Of a stretch of 13,011 nt of DNA, positions 1-8,448 are shown one piece after another. The stretch's first letter is position 1. Each line of letters begins with the position of its first letter. The notes beneath the pieces were generated by a model. That model did not search any database. It had not been told where the DNA came from and was given only the letters and a program-made list of their open reading frames with translations. A program made the translations under genes and the position numbers. This DNA is from Desulfuromonadales bacterium (lineage in GTDB: Bacteria; Desulfobacterota; Desulfuromonadia; Desulfuromonadales; BM103): positions 1-13,011 of the forward strand of contig DAOWJU010000338.1 of NCBI GenBank assembly GCA_030640215.1, in the 5' to 3' direction.

Positions 1-93
1 AATATCAACACAGGTCACGCTGTGACCCATTTCCGCAAAACAGGCCCCCGTAACCAGGCCAACATATCCAGTTCCAACAATAGCTAGTTTCAT
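1..93 (-). CDS. ugd: UDP-glucose 6-dehydrogenase, N-terminal fragment (cut by window edge)
   Basis: Only the first 31 codons are inside the window, reading from an ATG at 93 off the left edge. The peptide begins [20 protein letters not shown] and continues [11 protein letters not shown]. This is the classic Rossmann start of the UDP-glucose/GDP-mannose dehydrogenase family: GxGYVGL dinucleotide loop at residues 7-13, then the acidic D30 that ends the second strand. The likely reaction is NAD-dependent oxidation of UDP-glucose to UDP-glucuronate for surface polysaccharide. A UDP-N-acetylmannosamine or GDP-mannose dehydrogenase of the same superfamily cannot be excluded from so short a piece. 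A G-run about 5 bases before the ATG may act as ribosome binding site. It lies 76 bp downstream of galE on the same strand with no obvious terminator between, so the two UDP-sugar genes are probably co-transcribed. Confidence 0.85.
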   Translation of the reverse strand, partial: MKLAIVGTGYVGLVTGACFAEMGHSVTCVDI

Positions 94-156
94 AAAACCC
101 CCGAAGCATGCAACGTTAAGTGCGAAACGTCCTTAAATTGTTTGTTTGGTTTGTTC

Positions 157-2049
<1,893 letters not shown>

Positions 2050-2057
<8 letters not shown>

Positions 2058-3063
2058 GATGCCCTCCTTGGGCAGACAAGTCTATTAATGGTAAATCCCG
2101 GCCAGCGATACGCAAAAAACCACGTTCAACAGTTTTGTCAGCCATCAAGCTAACCTCCGGGTTAATCTTTTTGAGCCAATCACGATTCTCGCCACGATGC
2201 CCCAGAGCATCACTCAAGTCGTTGGGATGAACAGTAAGTTGTTGTTCCTGTGAGCTGGCATGAAGCAAAGCACGACGCCAGAGCCGCGAGCGAACCAGCT
2301 GTCCGAAAGCGGGATGATAAGGCCCGGCCAGGAGATTTTCCTCTAATTGCGGATCACGCTGCAACCCCAGGCGAATGACCGGCATACCAACCTGACGACA
2401 AAGAAGCAACATATCAGCACAGACATTAACAGCTTCATCCAATGTCCATGGGTGGTAGTCACCGGATTTCCAGAGATCAGCCAGTTTTGTACCTTCAATC
2501 ACGACGGTCGGGTAGATTCTCACAAAAGCAGGTTTGAGTGCCAGCGCCTGCCGCAAAGACGTCAGGGCTTCCCCGGAACTGCTACCAGGCAGACCGGGCA
2601 TCAACTGGACACCGACTTGAAACCCTGCATTCTGACAACGCTGAACAGCAGAGAGATTGTCTGTAGCAGCATGGCCACGCCCTGCCGCGATCAGGACAGA
2701 TTCGCTAAAGCTCTGGCAGCCAATTTCTACAGTCGTTACACCGGAAGACTTCAGTCGGGCAATAGAGATGTCATCGAGTGCGTCCGGGCGAGTTGAAACA
2801 CGTATCCCGGCGACCCTGCCGGAAGCAACAAAACGACCTGCTGTTGTCAGATAGCGATCCTGCAAGTCCAACGGTAACAGCGAAAAGGTGCCACCGTAAA
2901 AAGCGACTTCACCATCACCGTGAAGTGGTAAGACATTCTCAAGCCAGCCATCGACCTCTTCCGCTTCGGGAACGACAGATTGGCTTGTGGACTTATCCTG
3001 GGCGCAAAAAAGGCAGCGATGAGGACATCCTGCATGCGGGATAAATACCGGGTAAATCCTCAT
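2050..3063 (-). CDS. Elp3/YhcC-like radical SAM protein of unknown substrate
   Basis: This 337-residue radical SAM enzyme has the [4Fe-4S]-binding CxxxCxxC motif as C13, C17 and C20 in AGCPHRCLFC. The glycine-rich AFYGGTF strand typical of the fold follows, and VEIGCQS resembles Elp3/HemN-type proteins. The IPHAGCPHRCLFC start resembles proteins annotated as elongator protein 3/MiaB/NifB-like. It lacks the GNAT acetyltransferase domain of true Elp3: the C-terminal 100 residues match nothing I recognise. The substrate is unknown. The ATG at 3063 overlaps the rnc stop in an ATGA junction and the gene end overlaps the era start, so it is a fixed member of the rnc-era operon. That context hints at an rRNA or tRNA target, but this is inference. 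Confidence 0.85.
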
Positions 3064-3776
3064 GAATCTTTTTCCAATAGAATCAAGGTCGCTTGCGCAG
3101 CATCCTGCTCTGCGCTCTTCTTGGTGCGGCCCTGACCTGAACCGTAAGTGCGACCATCAATCAGAACATCAATGCGATAAACGCGTTCATGATCTGGTCC
3201 CGTCGTCTCGATCAATTCATAGACCGGCAACTCTCGACGGGTCCTCTGCAGCAACTCCTGTAAGCGACTTTTAAAGTCCTGTCCATCATTGATAGAAGCC
3301 TGCTGTAACAGTGGTACGAACAATGGCATGATTGCCGATTTAGCAGCGTCAAAACCACCGTCCGTAAAGATAGCGCCGAAGAGAGCTTCCAGAGCATCCG
3401 CTAACAGGCTGGGTTTACTACCTCCACCGCTGCTCTTTTCACCCTTGCCAAGCAACAGGCCAGAGCCAACATCCAGAGATATGGCCAGACGTGACAGGCT
3501 CGGCAGGGAGACAACTTCCGCCCTGATACGTGTCAGCTCACCTTCAGGAGCGTCTGGCAGAGTCGCCATAAGGTGTTGGCTGACAATCAGGTCCAGGACT
3601 GCATCACCAAGGAATTCAAGTCGTTCATTATCAGGCAAATTTTCCGCGTGAAACTCATTGGCATAAGATCGGTGCGTCATCGCCTCGGCAAGCAGAGCAC
3701 GCTCCTGGAAGGAGTACCCAAGGGCCTCCTCCAGTCTTTGCCAATTCTCTTGTACTGTGCTGACAGGCTGCTTCAT
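3060..3776 (-). CDS. rnc: Ribonuclease III
   Basis: RNase III cuts double-stranded RNA, including the stems around 16S and 23S rRNA. From the ATG at 3776 the product has 238 residues, a normal length. The catalytic signature NERLEFLGDAVLD is at 50-62, with E51, E54 and D58 as likely metal-site residues. D127 and E130 lie in the second acidic motif (LADALEALFGA). A C-terminal dsRNA-binding domain spans about 167-236 and ends in GQGRTKKSAEQDAA. The frame stays open upstream to a GTG at 3881, adding 35 residues, but that part (with WCNVAGFC) does not look like RNase III. MKQPVSTVQ is therefore the better start, although only a weak GAAG precedes it. It is the first gene of the leftward operon. 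Confidence 0.96.
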   Translation of the reverse strand: MKQPVSTVQENWQRLEEALGYSFQERALLAEAMTHRSYANEFHAENLPDNERLEFLGDAVLDLIVSQHLMATLPDAPEGELTRIRAEVVSLPSLSRLAISLDVGSGLLLGKGEKSSGGGSKPSLLADALEALFGAIFTDGGFDAAKSAIMPLFVPLLQQASINDGQDFKSRLQELLQRTRRELPVYELIETTGPDHERVYRIDVLIDGRTYGSGQGRTKKSAEQDAAQATLILLEKDS

Positions 3777-3875
3777 AAGCGGGTCTTCGCGTTTAAGATT
3801 AATGTGACAGCTAATAGCGGATAGATTCTCCACACAAAACCCGGCCACGTTACACCATTTGAGCACATATATCAA

Positions 3876-3903
3876 TTGCACCAGGCTGTGAAACCATTAT
3901 AGT
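3876..3903 (+). promoter_or_regulatory. Candidate sigma-70 promoter for the tmk operon
   Basis: TTGCAC (3876-3881) and TATAGT (3898-3903) are separated by 16 bp. The -10 matches consensus at five of six positions; the -35 keeps only the TTG. Transcription would start near 3910, about 55 nt before tmk. The -10 overlaps a minus-strand TATAAT facing rnc. Confidence 0.45.
3896..3901 (-). promoter_or_regulatory. Candidate -10 box for the rnc operon
   Basis: The minus strand carries a perfect TATAAT at these positions, about 120 bp before the rnc ATG. No good -35 hexamer lies 16-18 bp upstream; a TTGACA is present but only 3 bp away, too close to pair with it. The box overlaps the divergent candidate -10 box of tmk. 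A start site here would give an rnc leader of about 110 nt. This call comes from sequence inspection alone. Confidence 0.4.
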
Positions 3904-3964
3904 ATGTCAAATTACTTCACGCACTTACAGTGACTCATTAAATCTCAACTCTACTTATTATTTT

Positions 3965-4612
3965 ATGGCTTTTTTTATCACCTTTGAAGGCATCGAAGGT
4001 AGCGGCAAAAGCACTCAATTGCTGCACCTTTGCGACCATCTTCAGGCCCTGGGCTACCAGACAGTTGCGACCAGGGAGCCTGGCGGTTGCTCTATATCCA
4101 ATACCATCCGCACCCTCCTTCTCGACCCGGAGAATGACAAAATGGCATCGTGCACGGAGTTGCTGCTTTACAGTGCATCCCGAGCACAACATGTCATTGA
4201 ATTGATCAGACCAGCGCTGGCAGAAGGCAAAATTGTTCTTTGCGACCGTTTCTCCGATGCAACAACTGTTTACCAGGGAGCTGGGCGTGGCCTCGACATG
4301 AAGCAACTCGAGGCTATCAATAATTTCGCAACCGAGGGCCTGACCCCTGACTTGACCCTGCTGCTCGATTTTCCTGTCGAAGCAGGCCTGGAGCGTGCCA
4401 GGTTACGTAATCACAATGACAATCTGGAATCAGAAGGACGCTTTGAACTGGAAGCTCTCGACTTTCATCAACGCATACGCCAAAGCTATCTTGATCTGGC
4501 AAAAAGCAAAGAGAGGTTTCAGATCATCGATGCCCTTGGCAACAAGGATGTGGTGGCAAAGCGCGTAACTGCTGCCGTTGATCATTTTCTAGTAAACAGG
4601 AGATCAACATGA
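3965..4612 (+). CDS. tmk: Thymidylate kinase
   Basis: Thymidylate kinase phosphorylates dTMP to dTDP with ATP, the last dedicated step before dTTP. The 215-residue product has the P-loop EGIEGSGKST (8-17) and REPG (37-40), and R73 in SASRAQH lies in the region that contacts dTMP. The DRF motif is at 94-96 (CDRFSDAT), followed by YQGAGRGL. An Arg-containing LID region spans about 141-160, then LDFHQRIRQSY. The length is typical. The ATG at 3965 is followed directly by the conserved FITFEGIEGSGKS core, so it is the natural start, yet no Shine-Dalgarno sequence is visible in the A/T-rich 20 bases before it. The stop overlaps the holB ATG in an ATGA junction, so the two are translationally coupled. 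Confidence 0.96.
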   Translation: MAFFITFEGIEGSGKSTQLLHLCDHLQALGYQTVATREPGGCSISNTIRTLLLDPENDKMASCTELLLYSASRAQHVIELIRPALAEGKIVLCDRFSDATTVYQGAGRGLDMKQLEAINNFATEGLTPDLTLLLDFPVEAGLERARLRNHNDNLESEGRFELEALDFHQRIRQSYLDLAKSKERFQIIDALGNKDVVAKRVTAAVDHFLVNRRST

Positions 4613-5577
4613 CTTTTGACCAGATTCTCGGCCATGAACGTCAGAAGGAAATCCTGCGCAGGGCACTGGCCAATGGTCGGGTTGCGCACGCCTACCTCTT
4701 TTCCGGACCAGACGGCATTGGCAAGCGACTCATGGCTATGGCGATGGCGCGTGCCATTGTTTGTCTCGAACAACGCGGCTGTGGTCATTGCCTGGCTTGT
4801 CGTAAAATTGATCATCAGAACCATCCCGACCTGCACATTCTTGAACCGGACGGCAAATCGATCAAAATTGAACAGATCAGGTCTTTTCAGCGTGAGTTGA
4901 ATCTCAAGCCACTGGAGGCACCGCGCAAGATCTGCATGATTGAAGAGGCAGACACCATGACGGTCGGCGCAGCAAATGCCCTTCTCAAAACCCTCGAGGA
5001 ACCTCGCGGAGACACTCTCTTGATACTCTTGAGTGCACAACCGAATCGTCTGCTTGAAACTATTCGCTCTCGTTGCCAACCGCTGCCTTTTACCCGACAC
5101 CCGAATAGCCGGATTCAGGCAGAGCTTGAGAAGCAACTGGGTATCGACTCAAGTGAGTCTCACGTTCTGGCTGCCCTTTCAGAAGGCAGTTTCAAAAAAG
5201 CCTTTGGAAAAGACCGGGAGCTTTACCTGGAACAGCGCCGGGAACTGCTAAAAACCTTGACGGGGTTGTCCTCAGGAAGTATCTTGCCCATTCTGGATTT
5301 TGCTGAAAAATTGGCGGCAGACAAGACCATTCTTCCCGACATCCTGGAGATTTTTCAGGCTTTTTATCGAGATGTCCTGATGACCCTGCATGGGCGCAGC
5401 GACGAGGAGCTGGTCAACCTTGATCTCAAAGACAAAGTCCACAGGGTATCCGGCTGCGAGAGCGTGACTACAGTTCTCACTAAACTGGATGCGTTGATCG
5501 AAGTTCGTCGTCAATTGGATCGCAACGTAAACCGCCAACTGGCTATGGAGGTTCTCCTCCTGAAACTGGCCGCCTGA
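4609..5577 (+). CDS. holB: DNA polymerase III delta' subunit (clamp loader)
   Basis: Delta' is the stator subunit of the clamp loader that places the beta clamp on DNA. The 322-residue AAA+ protein starts MTFDQILGHERQKE, followed by HAYLFSGPDGIGKR. The P-loop GPDGIGKR (33-40) has R40 where ATP-binding loops have S/T, as expected for a subunit that does not hydrolyse ATP. A zinc knuckle is visible as C52, C58, C61 and C64. The Walker B-like stretch is ICMIEEAD (108-115), and the SRC arginine-finger motif is at 154-156. The ATG overlaps the tmk stop and has an AGGAGA site nearby. The tmk-holB-ricT order is shared by many bacteria, including Firmicutes. Paralogy with DnaX is unlikely because the protein is short and keeps the delta'-type P-loop. 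Confidence 0.93.
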   Translation: MTFDQILGHERQKEILRRALANGRVAHAYLFSGPDGIGKRLMAMAMARAIVCLEQRGCGHCLACRKIDHQNHPDLHILEPDGKSIKIEQIRSFQRELNLKPLEAPRKICMIEEADTMTVGAANALLKTLEEPRGDTLLILLSAQPNRLLETIRSRCQPLPFTRHPNSRIQAELEKQLGIDSSESHVLAALSEGSFKKAFGKDRELYLEQRRELLKTLTGLSSGSILPILDFAEKLAADKTILPDILEIFQAFYRDVLMTLHGRSDEELVNLDLKDKVHRVSGCESVTTVLTKLDALIEVRRQLDRNVNRQLAMEVLLLKLAA

Positions 5578-5617
5578 ACTTGATGTTAATCGTTACACAA
5601 CCATTTATAGTGACCTT

Positions 5618-6829
5618 ATGATACGTATCGTACCACTTAAATTCCAGCAAGCTGGTCGTCAATACAAATTCAACGCTCTCTCCCTTGAGCTCAAGTCCGG
5701 CGACAAGGTCATCGTTGAAACTGATCGCGGCCGGGCTATGGCCATCGTTGTTATCCCTCCGAGTGAAATTGAAGAAAACAGCTCACCAGAGGGGCTGAAG
5801 AACATTCTACGCATCGCCACAGAAGAAGATCTAGCCATGGCGGAGACCAATGCAGCCAGAGAAAAGACTGCCCACCACTTCTGCCGGGGGCGGATTCAAG
5901 AGCGCAAACTGCAGATGAAACTGGTCCGTGCCGAGTATGCTTTTGACGGTTCGAAAATCATCTTCTTTTTCACCGCTGACGGACGTATCGATTTCCGCGA
6001 ACTGGTCAAAGACCTGGCCCATCATTTCCACACACGAATTGAAATGCGGCAAATCGGTGTCCGTGATGAAGCGAAGCTGGTCGGTGGCCTTGGCATCTGT
6101 GGCCGTGAACTCTGCTGTTGCAGCTTCCTCACACAATTCAGCCCGGTTTCCGTGAAAATGGCCAAAGAACAAGGCCTGGCTCTCAATCCAACCAAGATCT
6201 CCGGTCAATGTGGCCGCCTGCTCTGTTGTCTCGGCTACGAATACGAGACCTACAGTAAGTTAAAAAAGGGTATGCCGAAGTGCGGTAAGAAGGTCATGTG
6301 GGAGAACCGTGAATGCGAAGTCACCTCACTTGACATTCTGCAGCAGAAAGTGACTTTACGTGACAGAGAAGGCACCAGCTGCCAGGTGACAATGGAAGAA
6401 CTTCGCACCGGTCAGGCCAGCCAACCGACTGCAGAGGAGAACTCAGCTGAAGAGACACACTCAAGCCGGTTAACCAACAACAGACCACAGAGGCAGCAAC
6501 CCCGCAAGCAAGGGGAAAAAGGCCAACAGCAGTCTCAAAGGCGCACCAATAAAGGCCAGCAGTCCCAAAAACAAGGTAGCAAAGGCCAACAATCCCAGAA
6601 ACAGGGCAACAGAGGCCAACAATCCCAAAAGCAGGACCACAAGAAACAACAGAATGCGGATCAAGCGACCAGCGAACAAACAAAACCTGTCGATCAGCAG
6701 AAAAAGCAGACTCAAAACAAACCAACTGAAGGCAAGAGCCAAAGCAATCGCCGTCGGCGTGGCCGGCGCAGGCCTCGCGGTGGCGGTGGTAGTGGCAATA
6801 AACCCGCCCCGAGTAAACAGGGAGAATAG
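5618..6829 (+). CDS. ricT: PSP1-domain protein RicT (YaaT-like) with basic repeat tail
   Basis: The first ~265 residues are a PSP1/RicT domain. Its hallmark cysteines are clear: C161, C166, C167 and C168 in GICGRELCCCSF, then C198, C203 and C204 in GQCGRLLCCLGYE. In Bacillus, RicT (YaaT) with two partners binds [4Fe-4S] clusters and FAD and steers RNase Y mRNA processing; no partner gene is in this window, so the role here is inferred. Residues ~270-403 form a disordered Q/K/N-rich tail with a 10-residue repeat (GQQSQKQG core, four copies) and a very basic Arg/Gly end (RRRRGRRRPRGGGG). That end suggests RNA or ribosome contact and is much longer than in Bacillus. The ATG lies 40 bp after holB with no visible Shine-Dalgarno. 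The gene end contains the ribosome site of metG. Confidence 0.9.
   Translation: MIRIVPLKFQQAGRQYKFNALSLELKSGDKVIVETDRGRAMAIVVIPPSEIEENSSPEGLKNILRIATEEDLAMAETNAAREKTAHHFCRGRIQERKLQMKLVRAEYAFDGSKIIFFFTADGRIDFRELVKDLAHHFHTRIEMRQIGVRDEAKLVGGLGICGRELCCCSFLTQFSPVSVKMAKEQGLALNPTKISGQCGRLLCCLGYEYETYSKLKKGMPKCGKKVMWENRECEVTSLDILQQKVTLRDREGTSCQVTMEELRTGQASQPTAEENSAEETHSSRLTNNRPQRQQPRKQGEKGQQQSQRRTNKGQQSQKQGSKGQQSQKQGNRGQQSQKQDHKKQQNADQATSEQTKPVDQQKKQTQNKPTEGKSQSNRRRRGRRRPRGGGGSGNKPAPSKQGE
6518..6640 (+). repeat. In-frame ~30-bp tandem repeat in ricT, about four units
   Basis: One 33-bp unit (6518-6550) is followed by three 30-bp units (6551-6580, 6581-6610 and 6611-6640). Each starts with AAAGGCCA or AGAGGCCA and encodes K/R-G-Q-Q-S-Q plus four variable residues. 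The first unit has one extra Gln codon. All units are multiples of three, so the frame is kept; copy number may vary between strains. Confidence 0.8.
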
Positions 6830-6831
6830 TC

Positions 6832-8367
6832 ATGACGGACGATAAACGCTTTTACCTGACCACCCCGATCTATTACGTCAATGACGTTCCCCATATCGGT
6901 CACGCTTACACAACCCTGGCCTGTGATGCATTAGCGCGGTACAAGCGTGCACGCGGATACGAAGTCAGCTTCCTGACTGGCACCGATGAGCACGGCCAGA
7001 AAGTTGAAAAAGCGGCTCATGCCAAGGGAGAGACGCCTCTGGAATTGGCAGATCGTGTTGTTAAACGCTTTCAGTCGCTCTGGGAAAAACTGAACATCTC
7101 GAACACCGACTTTATTCGCACCTCTCAGGAACGCCATAAACTTGCTGTTCAGGAGATTTTTCGGAACATTGAAGCCAAGGGTGACATCTACCTCGGTGAA
7201 TATGAGGACTGGTATTGCACCCCCTGCGAGACCTTCTGGACCGAGACCAACCTGATTGACGGCAATTGTCCTGACTGTGGTCGACCAACTGACAAACTCA
7301 AGGAGGAGTCGTATTTCTTCCGCATGAGTAAATATCAGGACCAGATTCTGGCGCATATCGAAGCCAACCCTGACTTCATTCAGCCAAAGACCCGGCGCAA
7401 CGAGATTCTCAGCTTTGTACGTGAAGGATTGCGCGACCTCTCAATATCGCGCACAACCTTTTCCTGGGGCATCCCGGTTCCAGGCAACGAGAAGCATGTT
7501 ATCTACGTCTGGTTCGACGCTTTGACCAATTACATCAGTGCACTTGGCTATCCAAATCAGAACGAAGGCAATTATGAGAAGTTCTGGCCTTGCGATGTTC
7601 ATGTTATCGGCAAAGATATCCTGCGTTTTCATACTGTTTATTGGCCAACCTTCCTGATGGCTGCCGGGCTCCCTTTACCCAAGAAGATTTTCGGCCATGG
7701 CTGGTGGACTGTTGAAGGCCAGAAGATGAGTAAAAGTCTGGCCAATGTGGTTGAGCCGAACATGCTCATCGACAAGTACGGTGTCGACGCCATCCGCTAC
7801 TTCCTGTTGCGCGAAGTCCCCTTCGGTTTGGACGGAGACTTCTCACAAAGCGCCCTGGTGCACCGCATCAACTCTGACCTGGCCAATGATCTAGGCAACC
7901 TGGTCAGCCGCTCCACAGCAATGCTCAGCAAATACTTTAATGGTGAGCTAACAACTCCCGGTGAAGTAACCGAAATTGACCAGGCACTTCAGGATAAATT
8001 TGCCAAACAGATCGGCGTGGTTGACGGGCATATGGAGGCTCTTGCTTTCAACAAAGCCCTGCAAGCGATCTGGGAGTTGGTCAGTGCTGCTAACAAGTAT
8101 ATAGATGACTCTGCCCCCTGGACTCTGGCAAAAGATGAGGCACAACGCGAACGTCTCGGTACGGTCATGTACAACCTGCTCGAAGCTATACGTCTAATCG
8201 GTTTGCTCATCACTCCTTTTATGCCGGATACCGGAGCCAAAATCTGCACCATCCTTGGCATTGACCCTGACAATCAACAACTCGATGGGCATGACAGCTG
8301 GGGCTTGTTGAAGCCAGGCACTATGGTTGAGAAGGCTGCCCCGCTCTTTCCCAGAATTGAAACCTGA
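6832..8367 (+). CDS. metG: Methionyl-tRNA synthetase
   Basis: This class I synthetase charges tRNA-Met and initiator tRNA with methionine. The 511-residue product has the HIGH motif at 21-24 (VPHIGHAYTT) and the KMSKS loop at 298-302. A zinc-binding knuckle in the connective peptide is formed by C129, C132, C146 and C149 (CTPC and CPDC). The anticodon-recognition helices follow the catalytic core. The protein ends near residue 511, so it lacks the C-terminal tRNA-binding (EMAP II/Trbp111-like) domain found in MetRS of about 640 residues or more; the stop is clean and no frameshift is evident. The ATG lies two bases after the ricT stop and uses the GGGAGAA at the end of ricT as its ribosome site. 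A terminator-like hairpin follows 5 bases after the stop. Confidence 0.97.
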   Translation: MTDDKRFYLTTPIYYVNDVPHIGHAYTTLACDALARYKRARGYEVSFLTGTDEHGQKVEKAAHAKGETPLELADRVVKRFQSLWEKLNISNTDFIRTSQERHKLAVQEIFRNIEAKGDIYLGEYEDWYCTPCETFWTETNLIDGNCPDCGRPTDKLKEESYFFRMSKYQDQILAHIEANPDFIQPKTRRNEILSFVREGLRDLSISRTTFSWGIPVPGNEKHVIYVWFDALTNYISALGYPNQNEGNYEKFWPCDVHVIGKDILRFHTVYWPTFLMAAGLPLPKKIFGHGWWTVEGQKMSKSLANVVEPNMLIDKYGVDAIRYFLLREVPFGLDGDFSQSALVHRINSDLANDLGNLVSRSTAMLSKYFNGELTTPGEVTEIDQALQDKFAKQIGVVDGHMEALAFNKALQAIWELVSAANKYIDDSAPWTLAKDEAQRERLGTVMYNLLEAIRLIGLLITPFMPDTGAKICTILGIDPDNQQLDGHDSWGLLKPGTMVEKAAPLFPRIET

Positions 8368-8368
8368 C

Positions 8369-8440
8369 AACCGGGACGAGGAACGTGTAGACCTTGAGGT
8401 TGACGTTCTCGTCCCGCGTTTTTAGTTCCTCGCTACGGAA
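8369..8440. repeat. Inverted pair of heptamer-repeat segments between metG and the TatD fusion
   Basis: The plus strand carries ACGAGGA (8376-8382) and ACGTGTA (8383-8389). The right half carries the reverse-oriented units TTCTCGT (8406-8412), CCCGCGT (8413-8419), TTTTAGT (8420-8426) and TCCTCGC (8427-8433). The 13-mer GGGACGAGGAACG (8373-8385) occurs identically on the minus strand in the mnmA array (12680-12692 region). The inverted layout makes the hairpin described for 8372-8423. Confidence 0.65.
8372..8423 (+). terminator. Terminator-like hairpin after metG
   Basis: CGGGACGA (8372-8379) pairs with TCGTCCCG (8409-8416). After a one-base bulge, GAACGT (8381-8386) pairs with ACGTTC (8403-8408). 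A small ACC/GGT stem sits in the loop. CG and then TTTTT (8419-8423) follow. This is a plausible rho-independent terminator or attenuator ahead of the TatD-fusion gene. Its arms are built from inverted heptamer-repeat units. Confidence 0.6.
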
Positions 8441-8448
8441 ATTCTTGC

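Noticed and set aside
33..40. P-loop of holB (4705-4728) lacking Ser/Thr after GK as a defective gene
   Set aside because: Loss of ATP hydrolysis capacity is normal for delta'; the rest of the protein is intact. (Start and end here are residue numbers of holB.)
3777..3881. In-frame 35-residue N-terminal extension of rnc starting at GTG 3881
   Set aside because: It does not resemble RNase III and makes the protein longer than the family; the ATG at 3776 gives a normal 238 residues.
4582..5136. 184-residue open frame on the minus strand opposite holB
   Set aside because: holB is unambiguous on the other strand and this frame shows no motif.
6518..6640. Possible CRISPR-like regular repeats
   Set aside because: The 30-bp units are contiguous with no spacers, stay in frame and encode protein; they are a coding tandem repeat.
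6321..6833. 170-residue open frame on the minus strand opposite ricT
   Set aside because: It mirrors the repetitive Q/K-rich tail of ricT, has no known domain and no ribosome site; it is a shadow frame.
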